Under the pieces are notes generated by a model. That model saw nothing but the letters and a program-made list of their open reading frames with translations, made no database searches and was not told where the DNA came from. A DNA stretch of 55,105 nt, from assembly GCA_947651225.1 (NCBI GenBank), contig CANSYK010000017.1:1-55105 (forward strand), given 5' to 3'. This stretch comes from an uncultured bacterium. GTDB lineage: Bacteria; Bacillota; Clostridia; Lachnospirales; Lachnospiraceae. A program made the translations under genes and the position numbers. Shown one piece after another: positions 19,065-27,281 of this stretch (position 1 is its first letter; every line of letters begins with the position of its first letter).

Positions 19065-19651
19065 ACCACTCCATTCCTTTCTCTATAAAAATCATAGGCA
19101 TCCACCGAATAGGAATCAATCGTACTTCTATCTCTTGTACCATCTTTCAAATAAGAAAGTGTATTGTCCAGAATCAGATACATTGCCTTGTCCAAATTCT
19201 GAAAAGATACTCTGCGGATTTCCTCCATCTTTGGAAGCATTTTTCTTCCTGGCTCAATATAATCTGCAATAAAAACTATTTTTTCCAGATTGCTCATTCC
19301 CGGTTTTCCTGTTGTATGCCAGCGGATCGCAGAAAGAATTTCCTCATCTGTAATCCCATAAATTTCCTTTGCAAAAGCAGCGCCCATTTTTGCATGAAGC
19401 AAAGAAGGCTGCCTTTTTTCCACCTCACTGCAAAAAATCTGACGCTTCCTGCATGCCAAAAGCATTTCTTTATCTGTAAGATATTTAGCGCAATCATGCA
19501 GCACTCCGGCATACCCTGCCTTTGTAATATCCTCGCCAAAACACATTGCCATAGCCTGCGCTGTAAAACGCACCCCAAGAATATGCTGGTAACGCCTCTT
19601 TTTCACTACTTTTTGTACTTTTTCTTGAATTTCATCAATTGATTCCCACAT
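19061..19651 (-). CDS. yqeK: HD-domain Ap4A hydrolase YqeK
   Basis: 196 residues. YqeK-type HD proteins split diadenosine tetraphosphate symmetrically to ADP. Motifs seen: YQHILGV, LHDCAKYL, HAKMGA, RWHTTGKPG and FIADYIEPGR, the last being characteristic of YqeK. The start at 19651 is preferred because GGAGG lies 6 nt upstream; the first ATG (19687) has only AGGA. It sits between nadD and rsfS, the usual Firmicute order, and overlaps rsfS by 4 nt. Confidence 0.9.
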   Translation of the reverse strand: MWESIDEIQEKVQKVVKKRRYQHILGVRFTAQAMAMCFGEDITKAGYAGVLHDCAKYLTDKEMLLACRKRQIFCSEVEKRQPSLLHAKMGAAFAKEIYGITDEEILSAIRWHTTGKPGMSNLEKIVFIADYIEPGRKMLPKMEEIRRVSFQNLDKAMYLILDNTLSYLKDGTRDRSTIDSYSVDAYDFYRERNGVV

Positions 19652-19702
19652 TTTTAGCCTCCATGCCAGACCGTACTTTTCAAACATTTTCCTGTTTTCA
19701 AA

Positions 19703-20320
19703 TCAACCAGTATATTCTTTTTTATAACAATGATTTCTCATAATATACTCATATACCTTTTGAGGAAGCATCTGCTGAACCGCCTCTCCCTTTGCGATCC
19801 TTTCACGAATCAGACTGGAGCTAATTTCCATTTTCTCCATCTGGATAAGTTCAACTCTTCCCTGAAACTTCTGTGCCAGAAATTCTGCCTGCCGCTCCAT
19901 CTGCCCTGCATCCGCATTCCCCCGGCTGACCGCAAGAATCACCGCACATTTCACAATTTCTTCCGGCTGATACCATTGTTCAAACTGAAACAGCGAGTCA
20001 CCGCCCATAATAAAATAAAACGCTTCCTCTGGATATTGTTTTTTTAATAACTGCAGTGTTTTTGCTGTATACGTTGTTCCATCCCGTTTCAATTCAAAGT
20101 CAGAATAATAAAAACCATTTTCTTTCTCTATGGCAAGATTGACAAGATGTGCACGCAGCCCTTCATCAGAAACCCCTTTTCCCACTTTATGCGGCGGTAT
20201 CTTTGACGGCATAAAAAAAACCCTGTCTAACCCTTTTTGCTCCATCGCACAGCGTGCCATACAAAGATGCGCACAATGAATCGGATCAAAAGTTCCTCCC
20301 ATAATTCCGGTTTTACCCAT
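19703..20320 (-). CDS. nadD: Nicotinate-nucleotide adenylyltransferase
   Basis: 205 residues. It joins nicotinate mononucleotide and ATP to deamido-NAD in NAD synthesis. The nucleotidyltransferase signature GGTFDPIHCAH is at residues 8-18 and the second ATP-binding motif SSSLIRERI lies near 167. Its start overlaps the end of yhbY by 8 nt, so the two are cotranscribed and probably translationally coupled. Confidence 0.96.
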   Translation of the reverse strand: MGKTGIMGGTFDPIHCAHLCMARCAMEQKGLDRVFFMPSKIPPHKVGKGVSDEGLRAHLVNLAIEKENGFYYSDFELKRDGTTYTAKTLQLLKKQYPEEAFYFIMGGDSLFQFEQWYQPEEIVKCAVILAVSRGNADAGQMERQAEFLAQKFQGRVELIQMEKMEISSSLIRERIAKGEAVQQMLPQKVYEYIMRNHCYKKEYTG

Positions 20321-20675
20321 TACGCCTTTTTCCCTTTCCCATGCCTGCTTTAGAAACTGTCTTCTTCTTTGTTTCCTGCTGCTTTAACATATGACGTCTT
20401 TTTTCTTCTTTCTCCCTGTTTTTTTTGTATAATACAATTTTTTTTCCAATCACCTGTACTATCTTCGAACCAGTACGCTCTGATATAATCTCTGCTAACT
20501 CTCCTGGATCGTCCGCACAATTCTTTAGCACAGAAATTTTAATCAGCTCCCGTGCTGTCAGTGCATCTTTGATCGCTTCCACAAGCTGCGGCGTCAGGCT
20601 TGCCTTTCCAATCTGAAAAATACTGTCAAGCTTCATTGCCTGCGTCTTTAACTCTGCTCTTTCCTTACTTGTCAT
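20313..20675 (-). CDS. yhbY: YhbY/CRM-domain RNA-binding protein
   Basis: 120 residues. The CRM domain (about 5-97) includes the GKASLTPQLVEAIKDAL and ELIKISVLKNC parts and the conserved IGKKIVLY strand; the tail is very basic (KKTVSKAGMGKGKRRNG). Family members associate with pre-50S ribosomal particles. Two ATGs are possible; the one at 20675 is chosen because the GGGGG ribosome site is 6 nt away, whereas at 20681 it would be adjacent. First gene of the yhbY-nadD-yqeK-rsfS operon. Confidence 0.9.
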   Translation of the reverse strand: MTSKERAELKTQAMKLDSIFQIGKASLTPQLVEAIKDALTARELIKISVLKNCADDPGELAEIISERTGSKIVQVIGKKIVLYKKNREKEEKRRHMLKQQETKKKTVSKAGMGKGKRRNG

Positions 20676-20733
20676 TTTCATCCCCCATGCTGCATCTTTT
20701 GCGGCTCACTTTCCTTCTGTCATTCAACTTCTG

Positions 20734-20762
20734 ATTTTACCATTCTTTGGAACAAAAAGCAA
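20734..20762 (-). promoter_or_regulatory. Promoter of the yhbY-nadD-yqeK-rsfS operon
   Basis: Minus strand TTGCTT (20757-20762), 17-nt spacer, TAAAAT (20734-20739), about 60 nt before yhbY. Confidence 0.6.
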
Positions 20763-20800
20763 CCGCCAGTTCACTCTGTATATAGTAACAGTCATATATT

Positions 20801-20997
20801 TGTTACTATTCACGGCTATTCTAAACATCATGCGAAAAACCATCCGGCTATGCCGTCTGGCGCTGCAAAAACAGCAGCTTTTGTTTTTCTTATGATGTTT
20901 AGAACAGCCTACACGCTGTTTTTAGAAAATAATCATCCTCTTACATGCAAGCACGACGAGTTTGACTATTTTCTAAAAACAGCCGTGAATAGTAACA
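20801..20997. mobile_element. 197-bp miniature inverted-repeat element, family B copy 2
   Basis: Perfect 17-bp terminal inverted repeats TGTTACTATTCACGGCT (20801-20817) and complement (20981-20997). A direct repeat TATATT flanks it on both sides (20795-20800 and 20998-21003), which looks like a target-site duplication. Inside are two large hairpins: TTCTAAACATCAT with ATGATGTTTAGAA, and GCTGTTTTTAGAAAATA with TATTTTCTAAAAACAGC. No coding capacity. Confidence 0.8.
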
Positions 20998-21055
20998 TAT
21001 ATTTCTAACAACACTAATATACTAGAAGAAATAAATTTTAAAAGGATACTTTATT

Positions 21056-22369
21056 ATGACATTTTTTTATCATGGCAGCAAAAACAGAAACTTTTCTGTT
21101 TTGCCTTCCTTTTATATGATTATAGCAAATTTACTGCTCCTATCTGTTACCGGATTTTTGATAATTACCACTTGTCCTGTTGCTTTTGCCTCCTCTATTA
21201 CAGATAGGAGCCTTTGTTATCAAAAAGAAATAAAAAACGAAAATGAAAAAACAGAAGAAAACACTACCTTAAATATCACAGCAAAGGCGGCTGTATTAAT
21301 TGAAAATAACAGTGGGCGTATTCTATATGAAAAATCAAAGGATAAGGAATTGGTTCCTGCCAGCATTACAAAAATTATGACATTACTGCTGATCTTTGAA
21401 GCTTTAGAACAGGGAAAAATTTCTTTAGAGGATTCTGTTTCTGTCAGCGATTACGCCGCACAGATGGGCGGTTCCCAGGTATTTTTAGAACCTGGTGAAA
21501 CACAGACTGTCAATGATATGATTAAATGTATCAGTATCGCCAGTGCCAATGACGCTGCTGTAGCAATGGCAGAACTGATTGGCGGTTCTGAATCTTCCTT
21601 TGTTAAAATGATGAACCAGAAGGCAAAAGACCTTGGAATGGTACATACAAATTTTAAAAATTGCAATGGACTGGACGATTCGATCCAAAGCGGACACTAC
21701 AGCAGTGCCTATGATGTTGCCTTGATGTCCAGGGAATTGGTTACAAAACATCCGGAAATTTCCAATTATTCTACTGTCTGGATGGATGAAATCACCCACA
21801 AAACCAAAAAGGGTGAAACCCAATTTGGACTTACCAATACAAATAAGCTGATTCGGACTTATAATGGCATTACTGGCTTAAAAACCGGCTCCACTTCCAA
21901 AGCAAAATATTGCCTTTCCGCAACGGCAACCCGTGATGGCATCAGCCTTACAGCCGTTATTATGGGAGCTCCTGACCATATGGTCCGCTTTACACAGGCA
22001 GCATCTCTTTTAGATTATGGCTTTGCAAACTGCACCAGCTATCAGGATAAAATCGATGACATCCCATTAAAAAAGCAAAAAATCAACGGAGCTACAAAAG
22101 ATTATGTAATTCCACGTGTTGAAAATAACTTTTATTACACTTTGACCAAAAAAGAAAGTGCAGACAGCATAAAACGAAACATCAAATATAATAAAAACCT
22201 TACTGCACCTTTAAAAGAAGGACAGAAGATCGGAACTGTCACCTATCTGCTGGATGGAAAAAAAATCGGAACACTCCCGATCCGCTCAGCAGAAACCATA
22301 AAAAAGGCTACATTTCCTGATTATCTTTCCAGAACTTTCCATAAATATCTTTTCTCTAATGTGTCATAA
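21056..22369 (+). CDS. D-alanyl-D-alanine carboxypeptidase (S11, DacA/DacF type)
   Basis: 437 residues. Penicillin-binding protein that trims the terminal D-Ala from peptidoglycan stem peptides outside the membrane. An N-terminal hydrophobic segment (about 21-45) acts as signal peptide. The active-site motifs are SITK (Ser103, Lys106), SAN (163-165) and KTG (276-278). The C-terminal beta domain (about 330-437) ends without a strong amphipathic anchor. AAGGA lies 10 nt before the ATG. The family B element sits directly upstream (ends 20997). Confidence 0.92.
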   Translation: MTFFYHGSKNRNFSVLPSFYMIIANLLLLSVTGFLIITTCPVAFASSITDRSLCYQKEIKNENEKTEENTTLNITAKAAVLIENNSGRILYEKSKDKELVPASITKIMTLLLIFEALEQGKISLEDSVSVSDYAAQMGGSQVFLEPGETQTVNDMIKCISIASANDAAVAMAELIGGSESSFVKMMNQKAKDLGMVHTNFKNCNGLDDSIQSGHYSSAYDVALMSRELVTKHPEISNYSTVWMDEITHKTKKGETQFGLTNTNKLIRTYNGITGLKTGSTSKAKYCLSATATRDGISLTAVIMGAPDHMVRFTQAASLLDYGFANCTSYQDKIDDIPLKKQKINGATKDYVIPRVENNFYYTLTKKESADSIKRNIKYNKNLTAPLKEGQKIGTVTYLLDGKKIGTLPIRSAETIKKATFPDYLSRTFHKYLFSNVS

Positions 22370-22423
22370 AAAAGCGCACTGACTTTGTTGGCAACCACTA
22401 TGTTACGACGCAATTTCCTAATT

Positions 22424-22495
22424 ATTAAAAAAGGTGCGATAGTAGTCTTTCCAGGATCGAAAACACCTCGCCAGGAAAGGCTGCTATCGCACCTT
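22424..22495 (-). terminator. Terminator for LytR-CpsA-Psr gene
   Basis: A 22-bp stem, with two G-U pairs, formed by 22431-22452 and 22474-22495 around a 21-nt loop. On the minus strand the stem is followed by a T run (complement of 22429-22434). It lies between convergent genes. Confidence 0.65.
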
Positions 22496-22534
22496 GAAGA
22501 ACGTAAAAACAGCGTTCCTCGCAAACATCACGCT

Positions 22535-23578
22535 CTAATCTGATTTACTGGTAAAATTACCATATGAAAATGGCTGCTTGCCATTATATTTGAAAATAAA
22601 ATTATTTAATGCCTCTGCATTTGCTGTCGCAGATAAACTGGAATTAATGCCATCTGTCATCACCAGACAATCCCCCACACTAAATTCGCCTGGGCTTGAT
22701 GAACGGTAATATCCTTCCAAAGGAACCTGGAGCTGATGGATTTCTGTTGTCCCCAATCTAAGGCCATCTGTCACATAAGATATAATCTTTTCATTAGTCA
22801 AATCTGTTTTTATATTTCCCAAAAGCTTATTTGCAATACCAAGCCATTCTGTCATTGGAAAAGTTTTTACCTTATCAAATACTGCCTTGATTACTGTTCT
22901 TTGCCGCCAAGTACGCCCATAGTCGTCACGAAGCCCATTGACCGTTGTTCCTTTCTTTCGGATACGGCAATATCCCAACGCCTGCGCACCATTTAAGGTC
23001 TGTTTTCCAACCTTTACATTTCTGGATTTCTTATCACGGATATAGTTTGTTGTGTTCAGATATTCCGCTTCTGACTCGGTCAGTTCTACTTCTACGCCGC
23101 CAACAGCATCCACAACATCCGTAAACGCCTTAAATCCAACTTCAACATAACCATCAATTTCAATATTAAAATTTGTTGCAATTGTCTTATACAAAAGCTC
23201 AATACCGCCAAAAGAATTCGCAGCATTTAGTTTATTATATCCATAACCTGGAATTTCCACATAATTGTCACGCATCAAAGAAGCCATCTTTAAAGTGCCA
23301 TGCTTTAAATCCATTGTTGCAATAATCATGGTGTCAGTCAGGCCAGATGCTGTATAATTTGTCTCTTTACGGTAATCATTTCCAACCACTAATATATTAA
23401 TTATGTCTGTATCCGAATTAACTTTAATTCCATTCAAATCTACATTTTCCAGCACTGTGTCATAATCACGTTTCACATGGTTCAGGGAATCAAAAAAAGT
23501 CACCTGCGCCTTTGCCGCCAAAAAACCTGCCAGAACACTAATTACCATTAAAAAACCAAAAACTATTTTTTTCCACAT
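22535..23578 (-). CDS. LytR-CpsA-Psr family glycopolymer transferase
   Basis: 347 residues. One N-terminal membrane segment (about 5-24) and an extracytoplasmic LCP domain. Conserved parts seen: INILVVGNDYR, LTDTMIIATMD, SLMRDNYVEIPGYGYNKLN, and YCRIRKKGT followed by DDYGRTWRQRTV, which includes arginines that hold the polyprenyl pyrophosphate. These enzymes attach teichoic acid or capsule-like polymers from lipid carriers to peptidoglycan. A tandem paralogue lies upstream at 23704-24783 and shares most of the sequence. GAGAGGG is 7 nt before the ATG. Confidence 0.9.
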   Translation of the reverse strand: MWKKIVFGFLMVISVLAGFLAAKAQVTFFDSLNHVKRDYDTVLENVDLNGIKVNSDTDIINILVVGNDYRKETNYTASGLTDTMIIATMDLKHGTLKMASLMRDNYVEIPGYGYNKLNAANSFGGIELLYKTIATNFNIEIDGYVEVGFKAFTDVVDAVGGVEVELTESEAEYLNTTNYIRDKKSRNVKVGKQTLNGAQALGYCRIRKKGTTVNGLRDDYGRTWRQRTVIKAVFDKVKTFPMTEWLGIANKLLGNIKTDLTNEKIISYVTDGLRLGTTEIHQLQVPLEGYYRSSSPGEFSVGDCLVMTDGINSSLSATANAEALNNFIFKYNGKQPFSYGNFTSKSD

Positions 23579-23703
23579 GCTTTAACCCTCTCTATCTTAT
23601 AGTATTCCAAATGCTGTAATCTATCCGAAGAAATATTTTCCAGCCTTTATCAGAATCAGTTACTGCCCAAAAATCATGAAACAAATTAATTATTTGTAGT
23701 TCC

Positions 23704-24783
23704 TTACTCTAATGTCGTCTGCTCTCCTGGTTTTTCATAGGTAAATTCCTTTTTTCCATCATACTGAAAAACAAAGTTATGTAAGATTTTTGCATTTTCG
23801 GAAGTATCAAAATCTGTACTCACCCCATTGGTTGGTACAAGGGAATCACCTTCGCTTGTTGGGAACTCTGCCTTGGTCCCTTCCCTGAAATATCCATTTC
23901 TTGGAATCTGGAGCTGATAAATCTCTGTCGTCCCCATCATAATCACATCTTTAATATATCCCAGAATATGGCTGTTATCCAAATCAGTTTCCACAGAAGC
24001 CAAAACCTTATTGGCAATCGTAATCCAGTCCTGCTTTGGAAGACTCTTCATCTCATCAAAAACAGCACTGAGTACCGTCCTCTGCCGCCAGGTACGCCCA
24101 TAATCATCTGTTAGCCCGTTTACTGTCCTGACCGGCTCTCCAATCTTATCTTTCCCCTTTCGGATACGGCAGTAGGCAAGCGCCTGGTCTCCATTTAATA
24201 TCTGCTCCCCCACCTTTACTTTCCTGTTTTTATGCTTTCGGATATAATTTGTCATATTCAGATAACGTGCTTCTGTGTCAGTAAGCTCTACCTTTACACC
24301 CCCGACAGCATTCACAAGCTTCTCAAAGGCATCAAACCCTACCATTACATACCCATCTAACTTAATATTAAAATTTTTAGCAATGGTCTTATACAGATTT
24401 TTCACCCCGCCAAAATCATACGCCGAATTTAGTTTCCTAAGTTCCTCTTTCTCTGTAACATCAACAAGTGTATCACGCATCAGCGTTGTAATCTTTAATG
24501 TGTTGTGCTTTTTATCCATCGTGCCAATCATCATTACATCGGTAAGCCCTGACGCCGTATACAGCTTCTCCTCTCTGTAGTCATTTCCAATCAGAAGGAT
24601 ATTTACAATATCATCATCCGATTCCAGTTCAATTCCACTTAAATCTACTTTAGATAAAGCAGAATCTTTGTCTCTCTTGACTTGGTTTAGCGTATACTGC
24701 ATGGTGCTCTCCACCTTTGCGACGGCAAAACCCGCAACAGCACTAAGAATCACTAAGATTCCAAGAATAACTTTTTTCCACAT
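23704..24783 (-). CDS. LytR-CpsA-Psr family glycopolymer transferase, paralogue
   Basis: 359 residues from the ATG at 24783 (GAGGGG 7 nt upstream; an ATG 15 nt earlier lacks a site). The layout equals that of its downstream neighbour: membrane segment about 5-24, then an LCP domain with IVNILLIGNDYR, TTLMRDTLVDV, and YCRIRKGKDK followed by DDYGRTWRQRTV. It has a short insertion (GEPVRTVN region) relative to the other copy. The pair probably arose by duplication; distinct polymer substrates or redundancy are both possible. A 125-nt gap separates the two genes, so the second may be expressed by read-through. Confidence 0.9.
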   Translation of the reverse strand: MWKKVILGILVILSAVAGFAVAKVESTMQYTLNQVKRDKDSALSKVDLSGIELESDDDIVNILLIGNDYREEKLYTASGLTDVMMIGTMDKKHNTLKITTLMRDTLVDVTEKEELRKLNSAYDFGGVKNLYKTIAKNFNIKLDGYVMVGFDAFEKLVNAVGGVKVELTDTEARYLNMTNYIRKHKNRKVKVGEQILNGDQALAYCRIRKGKDKIGEPVRTVNGLTDDYGRTWRQRTVLSAVFDEMKSLPKQDWITIANKVLASVETDLDNSHILGYIKDVIMMGTTEIYQLQIPRNGYFREGTKAEFPTSEGDSLVPTNGVSTDFDTSENAKILHNFVFQYDGKKEFTYEKPGEQTTLE

Positions 24784-24824
24784 ATTTGTTCCCCTCATTC
24801 TTTCTGTTCCTTATACCCGAAGCC

Positions 24825-24853
24825 ATTATAACACAGCTTTTCAAATATCACAA
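24825..24853 (-). promoter_or_regulatory. Promoter of the LCP gene pair
   Basis: Minus strand TTGTGA (24848-24853), 17-nt spacer, TATAAT (24825-24830). Confidence 0.6.
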
Positions 24854-24884
24854 TCATTTCCTATACTGCATTTTTTTCTACTAT

Positions 24885-24913
24885 TTGACGTTTCTCCCCC
24901 TCTCATGTATAAT
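24885..24913 (+). promoter_or_regulatory. Promoter of the DUF4321-like gene
   Basis: TTGACG (24885-24890), 17-nt spacer, TATAAT (24908-24913). The leader of about 80 nt contains a TAGTTAC/GTAACTA inverted repeat. Confidence 0.65.
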
Positions 24914-25001
24914 GTGTATGTTATAAGAAAATAGTTACTACTTTCAGTTATTGGGCAACATACGTAAATGGTAACTACAGATTACATATTGGAGGTGTCA
25001 T

Positions 25002-25262
25002 ATGGCAAAAGGAGCCGGAAAAAATAACTGGGCGCTTTTTTTATTGTTGTTGGCAGGAATTGTTTTGGGAAGTTTTATTGCACAGGCAACCGCAAGCATA
25101 TCCTTTCTTTCCTGGATGAACTTTGGAAAAAACTTTGGATTAACGCAGCCGCTTACTTTAGATCTTGGGGTTTTAGTACTGACCTTTGCACTAAAAATCA
25201 AGATTACAATAGGAAGCATTATAGGGATAGTAATTGGCATTATCATTTATCACTTTATTTGA
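25002..25262 (+). CDS. Small membrane protein, DUF4321-like
   Basis: 86 residues with two membrane segments (about 10-32 and 62-86) and the pattern of the Firmicute DUF4321 family: an N-terminal GIVLGSFIAQ, a central PLTLDLGVLVLTFALKI and a C-terminal IGSIIGIVIGIIIY. The family is often found near cell-shape or cell-division genes, but its function is unknown. TTGGAGG lies 7 nt before the ATG. A frame on the other strand over the same DNA is a shadow. Confidence 0.7.
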   Translation: MAKGAGKNNWALFLLLLAGIVLGSFIAQATASISFLSWMNFGKNFGLTQPLTLDLGVLVLTFALKIKITIGSIIGIVIGIIIYHFI

Positions 25263-25298
25263 TTGAAAGCAAGAATCCAATACTCTTCAAACCAGATA

Positions 25299-26186
25299 TC
25301 ACCTACGGTATTCCTCCTGCTGATATGCTTCTAACACATGATTATAAAAGGTACGGACTGCAGGGGCCATAAAACCAGGATTTAAGGCAGCAATCCCAAT
25401 CACACGATATGCCTCTGGCCTAACTGGATAGCAGTCTACCGCATACGGCATATCCTTCATGGCAAGTTCTGGCATAAGGCAGATCCCAAATCCATGTGCA
25501 ACCATTGCAATCATCGCCAGATCATCTACTACATGATAATCTGACTGAACAGTAAGAGAATTTTCTTTCAGGAATTTCTGAATATCCGCATCGGTGGATT
25601 CCCTCTGTGTCACAAATTGATGGTTCCGCAGTTCATCAATCTCCATATATTTTTTTTGCCCATCTCGTTTCAATCCTTTTTGTACCACACAAATCAAAGA
25701 ATCTTTATAAAGTGGTTCAATAGGAATATCCCCGGCGCTGGAAACAGACAGAAAGCCCAAATCCACCACTGCGTTTTTAATCCAGTAGACTACATCGTCA
25801 TATGTCCCCTGAAATACTTCAATTGTAATTCCCGGATATTCTTTTTGAAAAGAATGCATCACATCGGGAAGCCAGTTTGTACAGATACTGGAAAAACATC
25901 CTACCTTCACTTTTCCCTGACGCAGGCCATTAAATTCTGCAATTGCCTGCCGTAAGCTCTCATCACTGTTTAATACTGCATTAATATACGGGAGCAGATG
26001 TTCCCCATAATTCGTCATTGTTACACCAAGCTTGCTCCGGTTCAGTACTGGAAACCCCAATTCGTTTTCCAGCGCAGCAATTGCGTGGCTGACTGCAGAA
26101 GGCGTCAATCCAAGAATATCTGCCGCTTTCCGAAAACTTCCCTGCTCGGCGACTGTTTTAAAAACCTGATACGATAAAAGTGTCAT
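25299..26186 (-). CDS. LysR-family transcriptional regulator
   Basis: 295 residues. Winged helix-turn-helix at 1-60 (FRKAADILGLTPSAVSHAIAALENELG), followed by a periplasmic-binding-like effector domain (about 90-290). Its target is unknown. It lies downstream of the porCDAB operon on the same strand, separated by a strong terminator (26238-26285), so it is a separate unit. Confidence 0.9.
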   Translation of the reverse strand: MTLLSYQVFKTVAEQGSFRKAADILGLTPSAVSHAIAALENELGFPVLNRSKLGVTMTNYGEHLLPYINAVLNSDESLRQAIAEFNGLRQGKVKVGCFSSICTNWLPDVMHSFQKEYPGITIEVFQGTYDDVVYWIKNAVVDLGFLSVSSAGDIPIEPLYKDSLICVVQKGLKRDGQKKYMEIDELRNHQFVTQRESTDADIQKFLKENSLTVQSDYHVVDDLAMIAMVAHGFGICLMPELAMKDMPYAVDCYPVRPEAYRVIGIAALNPGFMAPAVRTFYNHVLEAYQQEEYRR

Positions 26187-26237
26187 CCTCTATCCTCTTT
26201 TCTATACAAGGCACTGTGAATGGTAACTATGAATAAT

Positions 26238-26285
26238 GACAAAAAGCCGATAAAGGTTATGGCATTCCTCTATCGGCTTTTTGTC
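26238..26285 (-). terminator. Terminator of the por operon
   Basis: A 15-bp perfect stem GACAAAAAGCCGATA (26238-26252) with its complement (26271-26285). On the minus strand the stem ends in a T-rich arm (GGCTTTTTGTC). It separates porB from the LysR gene. Confidence 0.75.
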
Positions 26286-26339
26286 GTATTATCAATTAAG
26301 GCGAGGTGCTTTCAAACCCGAAAAGACTTCACACCCGTT

Positions 26340-27281
26340 TTACCTTGCACATTTATACTGCAAATCTTCCCAACGCCTGTCTACTTCTTCCTGAAACTGA
26401 ACAAGCAAATCCTCATTCCCCTTCTTAAAGAGATGTTTAAATCTTCCCTGTTCTTTTAAGAAGTCTTCAATTGGCAGTTTTTTCTTTGGTTCATAGGAAA
26501 GTTTCCATTTTCCATGTTCCACCTCAAATAATGGCCAATAACAGGTTTCTACCGCCAGTTTACAGATTTTCATAATTTCTGACGTTTCATACCTCCAACC
26601 TCTTGGGCATGGCGTCATAATATTTAAAAAGGATGCTCCCTCTGTATAAATTGCCTTTTCTGCTTTACGGTGCAAATCTACAAAATTAGATGTCAGCGTT
26701 GTCTGTGCGACATATGGAACATCATGGTCAGCAATAATACTGGATAAATCTTTACGGTTCTGCATTTTTCCAACTGAATTTTTTCCAACTGGGGTTGTCG
26801 TTGTATCTGCATACATTGGCGTTGCGGAAGAACGCTGAATTCCTGTGTTCATATAAGCACCATTGTCATAGCAGACATAAACCATGTCATGGTTGCGCTC
26901 CATTGCACCAGAAAGGGACTGGAAACCAATGTCATACGTACCACCATCTCCCCCAAAGGTAATAAATTTGAACGTTTCTTCCTCTGGAAGACGCCCTCTT
27001 TTCTTTAGGGCTTTGTACGCCGTTTCCACACCACTTAAAGTAGCGCCGGCATTCTCAAATGCATTGTGAATATAACTATCTTCCCAGGCTGTATAAGGAT
27101 ACATATAAGAAGATACCTCCAGACAGCCTGTCGCATTACCAATAACAGCATGATCACCCTCATGAAGCGCACGAAGCACGGCACGGACAGCAATTGTCGC
27201 TCCACAGCCCGCACACATACGGTGTCCTGGTGCAAGCCGTTCTGGTTTGTTCATTATTGTTTTTAAACTATAATCTCTCAT
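26340..27281 (-). CDS. porB: Pyruvate:ferredoxin oxidoreductase beta subunit
   Basis: 313 residues. Thiamine pyrophosphate-binding subunit of the four-subunit 2-oxoacid:ferredoxin oxidoreductase. The CAGCG motif near residue 23 and CLEVS near 53 supply cysteines for a 4Fe-4S cluster; GDGGTYDIG with the later YDNGAYMNTG is the TPP/Mg motif; a further cysteine is in TPCPRGW. The complex converts pyruvate and CoA to acetyl-CoA, CO2 and reduced ferredoxin. Its start overlaps porA by 14 nt. Confidence 0.92.
   Translation of the reverse strand: MRDYSLKTIMNKPERLAPGHRMCAGCGATIAVRAVLRALHEGDHAVIGNATGCLEVSSYMYPYTAWEDSYIHNAFENAGATLSGVETAYKALKKRGRLPEEETFKFITFGGDGGTYDIGFQSLSGAMERNHDMVYVCYDNGAYMNTGIQRSSATPMYADTTTTPVGKNSVGKMQNRKDLSSIIADHDVPYVAQTTLTSNFVDLHRKAEKAIYTEGASFLNIMTPCPRGWRYETSEIMKICKLAVETCYWPLFEVEHGKWKLSYEPKKKLPIEDFLKEQGRFKHLFKKGNEDLLVQFQEEVDRRWEDLQYKCAR

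Noticed and set aside
24998-25246. Minus-strand frame opposite the DUF4321-like gene
   Set aside because: Shadow of a gene with its own promoter and strong ribosome site.
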